Assembly (NCBI GenBank): GCA_022836615.1
Contig: MU405218.1
Location: 372,001 to 436,000 of the forward strand
Source: Annulohypoxylon bovei var. microspora
Lineage: Eukaryota > Ascomycota > Sordariomycetes > Xylariales > Hypoxylaceae
DNA length: 64,000 bases
Direction of reading: 5' to 3'
The position numbers were made by a program, and so were the translations under genes. Positions within the stretch are counted from its first letter, which is position 1; the number at the start of each line of letters is the position of its first letter. A model generated the notes under the pieces. The model made no database searches, had not been told where the DNA came from, and saw nothing but the letters and a program-made list of their open reading frames with translations. Shown piece after piece: positions 1 to 11,182 of the stretch.

Positions 1-445
1 CCTCGGGCAAGTTCCTACACCCACAAACAAAGGGAACCTTGAAGCCGCTCTTCTCAACGTGATACGTATCATCGGCGGGGGTCAATACCTCACTTTCGTC
101 GATGTAGTCGACACCCAGGGCCTCGAGGATCTGGCACTCGACGAAGTGACCGATACGCGCCTTGGCCATAACGGGGATGGTTACGGCCTCCTGGATCTCC
201 TTGATCTTTCCCGGGTCAGACATGCGTGCGACGCCGCCCTCCGCTCGGATGTCGGCCGGAACGCGCTCTAGGGCCATGACGGCACAGGCACCGGCTTCTT
301 CGGCGATGCGTGCTTGGGCGGCGTCAGTAACGTCCATGATGACGCCGCCCTTCAGCATCTGCGCCAATCCCGCCTTGACGACGAAGTCAGACGTAGATGT
401 GCCATTGGTAGGCACCGAAGCGTTGTTTGCGTCGCTGTTCGTCAT
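1..445 (-). CDS. pdx1: Pyridoxal 5'-phosphate synthase, PdxS/SNZ subunit (3' end outside window)
   Basis: Synthase subunit of the DXP-independent vitamin B6 pathway. It condenses ribose 5-phosphate, glyceraldehyde 3-phosphate and ammonia into PLP, with ammonia supplied by PDX2. The minus strand reads without a break from ATG at 445 to the window edge, about 148 residues of a protein usually near 300-310. Seen: the entry motif GGVIMDV (Asp about 38), ALERVPADIRAEGGVARM, the Schiff-base lysine in PVMAKARIGH (about Lys95), and YIDESEVLTPAD. The N-terminal 20 residues are Ser/Thr/Asn-rich and variable in the family. No intron is seen in the visible part. It is divergent from PDX2 with a 935-bp shared upstream region, the usual fungal SNZ/SNO arrangement. 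Confidence 0.96.
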   Translation of the reverse strand, partial: MTNSDANNASVPTNGTSTSDFVVKAGLAQMLKGGVIMDVTDAAQARIAEEAGACAVMALERVPADIRAEGGVARMSDPGKIKEIQEAVTIPVMAKARIGHFVECQILEALGVDYIDESEVLTPADDTYHVEKSGFKVPFVCGCRNLPE

Positions 446-1380
446 GATTGCTGGGCGTGCTTTGTTGGAGACTTAGATATCGAGGGCAATGCTTAAAAGA
501 TTTCGAAAAGGTTTTCGAAGCTTTAACAAGAATCTAAAGAAATAAAACTCCGAGGAGAAGGATCAAGTAAGTTGAAGATGAGTCAGTAAATACCTACGTG
601 AACTAAGGCCGAGATGTCAAGAGTGACAAGGTACGCGAGGATCGGGATTTCCTTACTTCCTTTAACTAACTCATGGGTATTTTCATGCACGTTCCGTCTA
701 TAGCCGTTCTTTCTAAGACAGCTTGACGGGAATTTTCAGGGACTAGCCGAACCTAAGTCATTGAAGGTGACAAACAAGGACCCATTCGCCAATCAAATGA
801 CTGCCCAGGTACCTAATTTGACGGGTCCATGGTTTGCCCCAAGAGACTTTGGTTCAGAACTCTAAAAGACCCTGCTGGGTCGCGGATTCCGATCAATGGA
901 AAATTTTCCACGGCGAGGAAGGCAAAGACCTCGGAGGGCGGAATGACGCATACGGAACCGCCGGTCTCGGGGATAGCTGGGTACGACCATGTACTCATAG
1001 AACATTTGGAAACTGCACGGGAGAATTCCGCGGGATGCGGCAAACCTACATACATAATGTACCTAGGGAAGGCATTAATAAAAGAATACTTGGGTAAATA
1101 GAAGGAAATATAGAGGGATTTACCTAGGTACCTAAGTACAATCTTTGAGGTTCAAGTTACCTACTCATAGGTATCCAATCACTGTAATCGAATGTCTAGG
1201 TAAGTACAAGTACCTACTACGACGGTAGGTATATTAGCGCATCAGATCCCGATTGTCTGTATCACAATCACCATCAAACACCGTATCTGTTTTCGTAGTC
1301 CCATCTTACTTACCTACATACCTAACCTATCTTTTACTAGGAAGTATTAGTCGACCAAGACATATCTGAAGAAAGCGAAT
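446..1380. promoter_or_regulatory. Shared upstream region of PDX1 and PDX2
   Basis: A 935-bp interval between the two divergent start codons. Short open frames around 813-1101 overlap on both strands and have no recognisable domain, so I read the stretch as promoter plus 5' leaders. It holds several copies of the dispersed TACCTA/TAGGTA motif (around 1110-1220 and 1310-1330). No specific factor site could be named. Confidence 0.6.
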
Positions 1381-2296
1381 ATGGTAACCGTCGGCGTCCT
1401 TGCACTTCAAGGAGGCTTCTCGGAACATCTCAGCTCTCTACGAAAAGCAGCCGCTCATCTTTCGACTTCGTCATTGCCAATACCAAGCTTTAACTTCCTC
1501 GAGGTACGAACACCGGACCAATTGAATAGATGTGACGCCCTCGTCATCCCTGGAGGAGAGAGCACTACCCTTTCACTCGTGGCGGCACAGTCCGGGTTAT
1601 TAGAACCGTTGCGAGAGTTTGTCAAGTGAGTATGCCCTGTATGTATGCGTGCATGTTAGCCGAAGAAAGTCCTGCTAATTCATACCTTCTGTTGATGACA
1701 TAAGAGTCAGCAAGAAACCAACCTGGGGCACATGTGCTGGTCTTATCCTCTTATCCGAACAAGCTAGCGCTACTAAAAGAGGTGGACAGGAATTGATCGG
1801 GGGGCTTGATGTCAAAGTTCACCGCAACCATTTTGGTCGACAGATAGAAAGCTTCGTGACAAACTTAGACTTACGTTTTTTATCCCAAGAGGGTGAAGGG
1901 AACCGAATTACCCCTTTTCCAGCCGTATTCATTCGAGCTCCTGTGGTGGATCAGGTGCTGGCCGATGACATCGGACCAATCGAACAAAAGTCGGAATTCA
2001 CGACGCCGGAAATTGTTGAGCCCATTTCCGGAGACCGCGTTCATCAGGTCTTGAAAGGGAAGGTTGAAGTATTGGCAACCCTTCCAGGGCGTCACGCCTC
2101 GAACAAGGCTGCGGCGGTGGCGACGACGAAGACGGCCTCAACGCTTAATGGCAACAATCAAGCCGCGCCTCCTAAAGGAGTAGGAGATATCGTAGCGTTA
2201 AGGCAGGGGAATGTGTTTGGAACTAGTTTTCATCCAGAGCTAACCGACGACATTCGAATTCATGTCTGGTGGCTAGACCAAATATTAAGATCGTAA
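1381..2296 (+). CDS. pdx2: Pyridoxal 5'-phosphate synthase, PdxT/SNO glutaminase subunit
   Basis: Class I glutamine amidotransferase that hydrolyses glutamine and channels ammonia to PDX1. Two exons: 1381-1625 and 1705-2296. The 79-nt intron (GTGAGT...TAAG) keeps the frame and gives 278 residues. Seen: N-terminal VGVLALQGGFSEH, the oxyanion loop IPGGESTTL, the nucleophile in TWGTCAGLILL (Cys92), and the C-terminal catalytic FHPE (His258, Glu260). A Lys/Ala/Thr-rich insert just before the last motif makes it longer than bacterial PdxT (about 195 residues), as is common in fungi. ATG at 1381 is the first in frame and places the family's N-terminal motif correctly. Confidence 0.95.
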
Positions 2297-2989
2297 AGGT
2301 TGTGGTAGATGAAGCGAATGAGTTGATTAAGAGAAGCCAATGAATTTGGGAGTTAGATGAAAGGAATAAAACACTTAGAATTGTACACATCACACGGACT
2401 AGACACAGCACGCATTCAGCGGTTCTTGGGGAATTCCGGCTCAGCTCCACCCCGAGGCCTCGTTTATTGGGCTTCTTAACCGTTACCTACCTACATACCT
2501 CATGGGATATATAATGCAAAAGGATTCAGACTAACATAAAGTTCAATATCATATTACGTCCGAACAATACTTACCCACTAAACACACGATAGAATAAGTC
2601 GGAGACATCCGAATTATCTTAAGGCAGATAAGTCACCATGAACCCGACTTACAGTTGCGGGGTACATGGAGTCGGCGATCAAGAATGGGGGTTGTACGCC
2701 TTTAAGCAGAACGCCTTATCATTTGCGATCCTACCACAATCCTACCACATCGTGGGACAGATCTAACCTAGGGTAATCTACCTTAATCCTAACGTCCCAA
2801 CTCAGCAACAAACTTGCTATATACAACTTCGGCGGAGGTTACCGGTCTGATAATTTGAGCTGGAGACACTCTAAGCTACCTACTTTGTCGACCTATTCGT
2901 AACATTTCGGCGGCATCTTTTCGAGATCGTATAGTGCTTCACTCAGCTAGTATTCTAATCAACTTGACTGCCACTCACATCGCTTCGTC
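2297..2989. other. Intergenic, no gene seen
   Basis: A 693-bp stretch between PDX2 and the deacetylase on the same strand. Short frames on the minus strand have no recognisable domain. Contains TACCTA motifs near 2484-2500. Presumably the PDX2 3' end and the deacetylase promoter. Confidence 0.6.
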
Positions 2990-4449
2990 ATGGGCAAGAA
3001 AAAGGTCCTTGTCGGGTAAGGACCAACGTCAAATCTCGCGCACATCTTAGTAGTACCCAGTAACTGATAATGTCTGAGGTTAGTTATGGTGTGGATATCG
3101 ATGCTGTTGCTGGCTGGCTTGGCTCCTACGGAGGCGAAGATAGCACAAGCGACATTAGCAGAGGTTAGACTTCTCATCATTCGAACACTTACATACCTAG
3201 TGACGGTGTTCCAACCTTCTAATTAGGCTTATGGGCTGGTACAATTGGAACTCGCCGCCTGCTCAAATTATTTGAAAAGTACAATATCAAGGCGTCGTGG
3301 TTTATACCTGGCCACTCGCTCGAGACTTTTCCCGAGGAATGTGCCATGGTAAGAGATTCCGGTCATGAGATTGGCCTCCATGGGTACTCGCACGAAAATC
3401 CTGTCGATATGACGTTTGAACAGCAGCGAGACGTGCTCGATAAGACCTACAGGCTCCTTACCGAGTTCTGTGGCAAGCCTCCTAAGGGGAGCGTAGCGCC
3501 GTGGTGGGAGACGAGCAAAGAAGGTACCGAGTTGATGCTCTCTTATGGGATTGAATACGACCATTCCATGTCACATGAGGATTGCCAGATGTATTGGCTA
3601 CGCACCGGTGATTCCTGGACGAAGGTGAGTGTAATTGAATTTAACTGCAATCTCTGATGTACTTTTCTTGAAATGCTTGCGGGACCAATACCACACGTTT
3701 GTATGGCGGCTAACCTAACCGTAGTATGTTATATATATTTCCCCCTCAGTCATCGCATGCTTGGGAGACGGTGTAGATGCTCGGAATTAGGAATTATCAT
3801 TCAGAGCAGGGTCTAAGAGTTCTATTTGAGCGCAGCTAATACGTAACAGGATCGACTATTCGAAGAAGGCCGAGGAATGGATGAAACCCCTGATTAAAGG
3901 GCAGCCGACGGGCATGGTAGAAATTCCCGGATCCTGGTATATCGACGACCTGCCTCCCATGATGTTCATGAAGAATTCGGCAAATTCACATGGATGGGTC
4001 AATCCGAGGTTTGCGAAAGGATCCAATCTTTTTTGGTAATGTCTAATTATCTGTGTAGGGATGTCGAGGATATCTGGCGCGACCATTTCGATTATTTTTA
4101 TCGCGAGTATGACGAGTTCATTTTCCCGATGACCATACATCCAGATGTATCGGGACGGCCGCATGTGCTCTTGATGCATGAAAGGTAATGGACCTTCCGT
4201 ATTCTCGCTGCCGGTGAGATACTGATCTCAATACAGGTTGATCGAGCACATCAACAAGCACGAAGGAGTAGAATGGATGACGTTTGCCGAGGTGAGCATA
4301 GATCCGATAGCTTACCTAAGTACCTATATGCCGGCATTACTAACTAGGTATTAAAGATGAGTGACTACTTCAAAAGTAAAAACAAGCCGCCTGAGGGCGC
4401 TATGATGCCTGCTCCCCCGGGAGAAATACTCACGAAGTCAAAAGAGTAG
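2990..4449 (+). CDS. Polysaccharide deacetylase (CE4, HpPgdA-like), with an unresolved splice/frame problem
   Basis: NodB-fold metal-dependent deacetylase of N-acetylated sugars or related amides. Exons: 2990-3015, 3084-3163, 3227-3624, about 3850-4008, 4059-4184, 4237-4291, 4357-4449. Seen: the early GYGVDIDAVAGWLGSYGGE, the motif ASWFIPGH, the metal-site HEIGLHGYSHENP, EIPGSWYIDDLPPMMF, DVEDIWRDHFDYFYREYD and FPMTIHPDVSGRPHVLLMHER. No signal peptide is visible, which fits the cytosolic HpPgdA-like group. All junctions are in phase except one. Between WTK (ends 3624) and IDYSKK (from 3851) the only good acceptor AG (3848-3849) leaves one extra G at 3850, which shifts the frame. That intron is also long (225 nt). 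The gene may have a sequencing error, an undetected micro-exon or a real frameshift. Confidence 0.82.
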
Positions 4450-4691
4450 GGCTCTAAATCAGGGGCTGAACAGGAGCAGGGAACTTAGGTAATGAAGGAC
4501 GAATTCTAACAAGTATTTCTATTGACACACTTAATTAAAAACTAGTAAAAATGAAATACAACCTAAAATTTAAATATTAAAAAAGGAAATGAAATCTTAC
4601 AAATATTGCAATGAAAACTCGACGATGTATGACTGCCTAAGAAAGTATTATTCTAGCTAAATGGGAAATTAGCTACCTACATATCGTCTCT

Positions 4692-6755
4692 TTACCTAAG
4701 GAGTTCATCGATAACGGCACCGACCGCTAAAACTTTCTCTTCCTCAAGCTTTCTCCCGGCTATCTGCACACTAACTGGTAGACCCAGCTCAATCATCTTC
4801 TCCTTGTTTTGAGCCCATACCCCCGCATTCCACTCATCTATTATGTTTCTTGGTGCATAATCCCACGGAGCGCCACTATCTGTGGAAGCAACTTTGCCCG
4901 CGGGGATTACCAGAGCCGAGTAGTCTAACACATTCCATATCTTGGTGTATCCTACCCATCGACAAGAGCGGTGTGGAACCGAAGTGTGAGGCATAGATGG
5001 CATTAGCACAACGTCGACCTGTTTACCTGTTTTCGGCGATTTTATTTCATTCCACTTCTTAAGGTACGCCTGCTGAAGCGCAATTTTGCGCCTGTTCAGT
5101 TGCCAGTAATCGTAGACTGAGATGGGCTGGCCTCGGTTCACCAATGCCTCTACGTGGGGAATAAAAGGCTCTCCGCCCGCTAGAATATCCCGCCGAATGT
5201 CCTCGCCACCGTCAGCCGTATAGAATTCGTCCTATATTGATAAATATCAGGAATATTGGATAGATGAAAGTAATTGCGAGAAGTCTTGTCTTACCATAAC
5301 TTGGATGCATTCAGCATGGAGATCGGCATTCCATTCAACAATGTCATGGCCAGCTGCCTGAAGCTTTTCCACCAAAGAGAGTAGCACTCGCCTGACCGGT
5401 GGATGCGGCCTAACTACTCCGTCGTCGGTGAGTAAGCCGATGGTTAGCGGCTCGGATCTAAATTTTTGCAAAGTTTCATCCCTCCAGGGCACTGGGGCGC
5501 ATCGGGCATCGTGTTCCCACGGCTTCATCTGGACCAACTCTTTCATCACTAGGGTTAACGACGGTAAATTTCTCGCAAGTGGTCCTATTGACGAAGGGAC
5601 GTGCTCTTGCCCTTCGGTTGATACAGGCACTCCGTAATATGGGAGACGCGAACTCTATAAATGTATATCATTGTGAGATCAGTGATTATGTGAAGACGTG
5701 ACGAGGAAGCTCTCACACTTGGTTTCAACCCGTATAGACCCATCATATGGGCGGGTATCCTAATACTACCACCGATATCTGTCCCCCAGCCAATGAGGCT
5801 ACCACGGAGGTTTAACAGCGCCGCTTCCCCACCGGTTGAGCCTCCCGGAGTGTAGTCCTTACACGATGGATTTGTGGTGAGACCCCATAGAGGATTTTCA
5901 GTTTCGCACCACTACAATTCGTCCACTATTAGATATGCTTCCACATATCAGGCTAAGAATGAGGGTTGGGCTTCACCATTATGCTCTGGGGAAGATTCGT
6001 CTTAGCTAGCACGACAGCGCCAAGCTTTCTAAGCATGCCAACTAGGATGGCATCTTCGGTCGCGGGAGCGAATGTGCGGCTGACGTATCCGAGTGTGGTG
6101 TCATGACCTTTAATATCGAACTGGTCTTTGAATGTGACGGGAACACCGTGTAATGGACCAACAATGCTTCCGTGCTTGATTCGATAATCGTCGAGCTCAC
6201 GAGCCCGAGTTAAGGCTTCTTGGAAGAAAATCTCAGTGAGACTGTCATTATTGTTAGCCAGCCACCGAAAAGAAATCCAGTGTATATTACTAACCAATTC
6301 GTCTATTATAAGGTTAGATTCAGTAATTTACGACGATAGGTTGATTGTGCATTTACCTGGCTGTGAGCTGCAATGGCTCTGCATTCAAAAATTAGTAGTC
6401 TTCGATTGTGGACAAGATCTCTTAAAACTTCGGCTCAATAGTCTCTACTAAACTTGTGTATATATGCCCTCGTCACCGCTTCCGATGTTAGTTCACCGGA
6501 GGCGATACGACTAACTAGATTCGAGATATCGTCAATATCTACCACGGAGGGATCAAATTCTCGATGCTATGGTTTTAATCGAATTTAGCAACTCCCAGTT
6601 CCCATGGGAAAGTCATCACAATGGATCGTCACGATTAAAAATAAACTCTTCCTTCATGCACATACATGATCGTTCGCGATAGTAGCTAATGCTTGGGCTT
6701 GAGCCTCGCGCTTCGAATGGACATTATCTTGCCACGAGCCTCGTAGATTCTCCAT
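4692..6755 (-). CDS. Amidase (amidase-signature family, fungal acetamidase-like)
   Basis: Hydrolyses a carboxamide to acid and ammonia; the substrate is not predictable. Eight exons read on the minus strand: 6755-6666, 6566-6454, 6378-6357, 6302-6295, 6241-5977, 5911-5717, 5654-5295, 5231-4692. Their sum is 1593 nt, giving 530 residues, normal for fungal members. The fourth exon is only 8 nt and restores the conserved HSQTNCLTEIFF stretch. The catalytic triad is intact: Lys116 in VPVTFKDQF, cis-Ser191 in GGSTGGEAAL (Thr follows where many members have a second Ser), and nucleophile Ser215 in GTDIGGSIRIPA. No signal peptide. It is convergent with the deacetylase (242 bp apart) and divergent from the phenol-monooxygenase-like gene. 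Confidence 0.93.
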
Positions 6756-8286
6756 CGTGAAATATGCCCCTTTGTTTCAAACAAATCAGATAGGGGGAGG
6801 GGTTTGGTAAAGTAAGGGGTAAATTTTTTATTCGCCGAAACATGAACGTCGAAGCTGTTGACACGAGGATATCATAGACCATGAACCATAGATCAACTGA
6901 ACTTATTTCTCGTTATCGTGGAGCTAGCTGCCGAATGCGCACTTGCGAATAAGGCCGGCTCGGCCAGTCGGTTTCATTAACGGCAAGGTACGATAGCGTA
7001 TGTAGGTGCAGTACCTAACCTGCCAAGGCGTTGTTTGAGAGATAGTTTAGGACTATAGATACCGTCAGGTGCCTAAAGTGGGATCTTGGGATAGTGACTT
7101 GATTATTAAGATCTATGCATACGCTTAATATAACACCTCGGAGCTTACCATACCACGTACATAGCTAAGCATACATAGTTAGGTATTTGCGATTTTCGAT
7201 CTGCGATTTTCGATAAGCAATAAGCGATTATCAACTCTTACCTTATCCACCTGCTCCTATTGGAAGTACCTGACCTGAGGAATGACTGTATAAAAAGTGG
7301 TGTGATATCTGACAAGGATATTTCTTAAAGTGTAGGTGTACTGGATGTAGTGTACCCAAGAAGTGGGAGCTGGGCTGGCTGGGGCAGTCAGCGATGTTAT
7401 GTACGTACATTTTTAAATGGCGAGAAAGGCGAAGGATGGGGGAGGGGCAAAAAAACGAAAGATAAAAAAAATATTATGTACATACAAAATTAAAAAAAAA
7501 AATAAAACCATTTTCAGGGGTCCAAAGGGGAAGGGGGGGGAGGAACGTTAGTCTAGAACAAGTCGAAACAACCCACACTTACACCCACACCAGCCCACAC
7601 TTTTACACCCAGTTAAAACCCAGTTACACGGCTCACTTGCCTCTCAAGCCCCCGACCTAGGGATCGGAGTGGTTCGAGAATGGCACCAAACCACCTGACA
7701 ATGGTCTGAGCACAGTGCGAAAGTCTCAACCGTGTCACATAAATCTTATATTTTTACAGTTTCCTAAAGACCTCTTACAGTTTATTCGAGTAAGCTCATT
7801 CGTTCTCATTGGCTCTTATTGGCTCTCACTCATTCTCATACGTTCTGAAAGTCACCTCAGGTCACCCCAATTCCCCCAATTCACAATTAATTCACGGCCC
7901 CTCCAAGGGTTCATCTTTCTTTTTTTGAACCTGAACCGGAACGCTGTTCGCCGGTCGTTAACACTGTTTCGGTTCGATGAGACTCGAACTCCAATCCACA
8001 ATTCCACAATACATACCTGTACCTACATCCCCATATTCCCATCCCATCAAATCAAGCAATTCAATCAACCGATGAATCAATCCATCCTCGATCGGGCCAG
8101 CCGCCAACTAACCTACCACCACTACCACCATTATCCCAGCGAAGACCCTGTTACTTTTTGCTACCTAAAACAAGCCACCACCTTGATCTAGATATTTATT
8201 GTGCTCTGTTAAAAAAAAAGAATAGGTTTCCAAGTATACTCGCATGATTTGAAAAGTCGTCTCGTCTCGGGATTTCTATCGGCGCC
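6756..8286. promoter_or_regulatory. Divergent upstream region, amidase / monooxygenase
   Basis: A 1.53-kb interval between two divergent starts. It contains A-tracts and G-runs at 7440-7545, TACCTA-like motifs, and repeated AC-rich strings near 7560-7630. A 158-codon frame at 7715-8191 is Ser/His/Leu-rich with no domain and probably lies in the 5' leader. No gene is called. Confidence 0.55.
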
Positions 8287-10764
8287 ATGATTGTAGATGA
8301 GATTAACGGTGTGCGACAGAACGGCGACACCAACGGCGAGACCAATGGCGAAGTCAATGGTCATGGCCCAGCCAAACGCCGTGAAACCAACGGATCACGA
8401 CACAGCTCTGAAGTCTGCGTCGTCGGAGCTGGACCCGCCGGCCTAATGTTGGCGTAAGTCTTCTTTTCCTTTTTCTTTCTTTGTATTCATCTCTTATTTC
8501 ATTTATTTCTTGCTTTTCTCCTTCTTCTCGTAGTCGTAAAATATGAGGGCCGTCATCGCTGTCGTTGCTGTCGGAGTGGTCACCTTCATCGAACGACATA
8601 TCTCACCTCCAGTTACATATGCTTACATCTAAAATCATATAGTGTTCTGTTAGCTAGATTCGGCATCAATGTCGAGGTCATAGATGAGAGAGCCGATCAG
8701 ACGCAAGCTGGTCGTGCTGATGGCTTGCAGCCTAAGACTATAGAAACTTTGCGGCAACTAAGGCTCGCAGACGGTCTTCTGCAAAGAGGCGCAAAAGTTT
8801 TTGACATCTGCTTCTGGGAAGCCACTGCCAATCGCCGTTTAAGACGTTTAGGCCGTGAGATTCACTACCCGGCGCTAGTTGTTGATCTTCTCGATGACTA
8901 CATCCTCCTTGTTCACCAGGGGGTTGTGGAGGGGGTCTTCGTTGAAGATCTTCGGAAGCGGGGTATCGAAGTGAAGCGAAGCCACCAATTTCAATCTTTC
9001 AAGCAGAAAGAAGATGAAGTAGGCTTACTAGAGGTCGAGAGCAAGATCACAGCCACGGGGGAAAAGGAGACGACACTATCCAAGTACATAGTGGGATGTA
9101 AGTCACAGGCTAGTCTACGCCACTTAACATACCCCTGGCTGACTGACTATACTAGGCGATGGCGCCCGATCAAAGGTGCGAAACTGCATACCAGATACTT
9201 ATTCAGTAGGCAAATCACATGAATCTGTCTGGGCCGTGCTTGATGGGGAGCTCATCTCGGACTTCCCGGACCTCTGGTCTAAGACGGTCGTCTACAGTGA
9301 GGTGCACGGATCCATACTCATCGTCCCGCGGGAACGGGGCACAACTCGATTCTACGTCGAGATCAAGCCGGACACGGAGACTGGCAACCTGCGAGAACTC
9401 GGACAAGAATTCGTCATGCAACGTGCCAAGCAGATCTTGGCGCCGTACTCGGTTGAATGGCGTACCGTAGAATGGTTCGGTAATTATCAGATTGGACAGC
9501 GGATAGCGAATAAATTCACCGATCCGCATCTGCAGGCGTTCATTGCCGGAGACGCGAGTCATACCCATTCTCCCAAGGCCGCGCAGGGTATGAACACGAG
9601 TATGCACGACAGCTGGAACCTCGCATGGAAATTGAACCTCGCAACAAGAGGATTAGCAAAGCCTATTCTACTCGAGTCATATGAGATGGAGCGTAGGAAG
9701 ATTGCGCACGACCTTATTAACTTCGACTACGAGCACGCCAACAAGATGGCTGGCGGTGATGCCAAATCTCTAGCGGAAAACTTCCGCACCAACGTACGGT
9801 TTATCTCGGGCATTGGTGTCGAGTACGACCACAACGTACTCAACCACCCATCCAAGCGCAGTGGGGGAGAGCTAAGACCGGGGTGCCTTGTGCCGCCTGC
9901 TAAAGTGACCCGTTATATCGATGCGAATCCGATTGACGTCCAGCTCGATATTCCCATGTTAGGTCAATTTAGGGTGTACTTTTTCGTACCGGATATTCAT
10001 AACAGCATGCCATTCCTCCAGACGTTTTGTAACGGACTCACAAGGCAAGATTCTTTGTTTAGGAAACTTAGTCAAGCCGCCGCAGCGAGTTACGTGGAAA
10101 AGCCACGTACTCCAACTGCCGAGGATGTTTACATACGTTCGGAGAGATACATAAGCGTCAGTGAGCTCACGACGTTTGCCCTCATTAGTAAGCGTGGGGG
10201 GGGGGGGGGCCCCCCCCGCGGGGGGGGGGGGGGGGGGGGGTGGTGGGGTGGTGGTTGTGGNNNNNNNNNNCGTGTAAAAGCCACGTAAACCAACTGCCGT
10301 GGTTGTTTAAAAACGTTCGGTTTGATACATAAGCGTCAGTTCGCCCACGACGTTTGCCCTCATTTTTAACCATACCCCCCCCCCCCCCCCCCCTTTTTTT
10401 TTTTAACATGTCCATATATAATAAGATAGAAGGCGTGACTAACCTCGATGTAGCAACTATGGACAAGGCTAGGGTTGAGATACAAGATCTCCCCCCGCTC
10501 TTTGCTCGAAGTGCATGGACATTCTACTTAGACAATGTTCCTTACTTGGACACCCGCAGGCAGACGTGCACGAGTAAGTGGGTTGGAACTCTACAGAAAG
10601 ACGAGGTTTCGATTGTAATCCTACGGCCCGACGGCTACGTAGGGTCGATCAGTAGGTGGGACTCTCTTGGTGTAAGTGCCGGTACGACGGCAGCCGACTG
10701 GCTTAATTCGTATTATGATGGATTCCTCAAAGTTCCTGAGGTTCCTAAGGATAAATTAAAATAA
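8287..10764 (+). CDS. FAD monooxygenase, phenol 2-monooxygenase-like
   Basis: Class A flavoprotein aromatic hydroxylase (PHBH fold plus C-terminal thioredoxin-like dimerisation domain) that hydroxylates phenols with NADPH and O2. Exons: 8287-8453, 8658-9097, 9156-10187, 10430-10764, giving 657 residues, in the family range. Seen: VVGAGPAGLMLA (about 45-56), RADGLQPKTIETLRQL, the DG motif CDGARSKVRN (about 203), and GDASHTHSPKAAQGMN (about 334). The C-terminal domain holds YLDTRRQTCTSKWVG and RPDGYVGSISRWD. The N-terminal 40 residues are Asn/Gly-rich. Two cautions: intron 1 as modelled drops about four residues of the Rossmann helix after GLMLA, so a micro-exon may be missed; and intron 3 (10188-10429) contains an N-gap, although its borders keep the frame. 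Neighbours suggest aromatic catabolism. Confidence 0.88.
10191..10393. other. Assembly gap with flanking homopolymers and a noisy duplicate
   Basis: G/C runs from about 10197 to 10240, ten Ns at 10261-10270, then C and T runs at 10375-10404. The sequence 10271-10373 is an imperfect copy of 10100-10190, the end of the preceding exon, with scattered mismatches. This looks like two overlapping low-quality contig ends joined with Ns, not a biological repeat. It falls wholly inside intron 3 of the monooxygenase. Confidence 0.85.
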
Positions 10765-11182
10765 TGATCAGTGATGACAGTTGGGTGGGAAGTGGCATAT
10801 CTGAATGACGGGGTGTACGGGGTTTCTTTATCATAATTTCGGCGAGTTTGTACGGCATACTTTATACTAGGTAGCTCATTTGCGGGATATATGCTCTATC
10901 AATTCACCTGTCCATCTTCTCAAGGCGGCCCTAACCGCAAGGTTTCCTAGCCGTGTCTCGACCGACACGACTCGTGGTAGATAGGTACCTATCTATGTAT
11001 CTACCATCCATCCAAGACGAACAACTCGCACTGCGGTGCCTACAACACCCGAACACAATCAATCCTCCTTCGTCAAATTTAATATGTTTTACTCATTACG
11101 GTTGTTCGTATCTGCCTCGAATAGAGGATACCGGCCAACTATTTGAAAAGTTAAATTGATATTTGTAGCTAGGTTCATACAC
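10765..11182. other. Intergenic, convergent 3' ends
   Basis: A 418-bp interval between the convergent monooxygenase and transcription-factor genes. The frame at 10953-11159 has no domain. Nothing else recognised. Confidence 0.6.

Noticed and set aside
813..1101. Overlapping small frames on both strands between PDX1 and PDX2
   Set aside because: No domain, mutually antisense, and inside the shared promoter.
7965..7995. GGTTCGATGAGACTCGAACTCC resembling a tRNA B box
   Set aside because: No A box or cloverleaf stems at the right distance on either strand.
7715..8191. 158-codon plus-strand frame
   Set aside because: Low-complexity Ser/His/Leu composition, no domain, directly upstream of the monooxygenase start; more likely leader sequence.
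8354..8599. 81-codon minus frame
   Set aside because: Antisense to exon 1 and intron 1 of the monooxygenase.
10185..10466. Poly-Gly and poly-Pro frames around the first gap
   Set aside because: Translate homopolymers and Ns.
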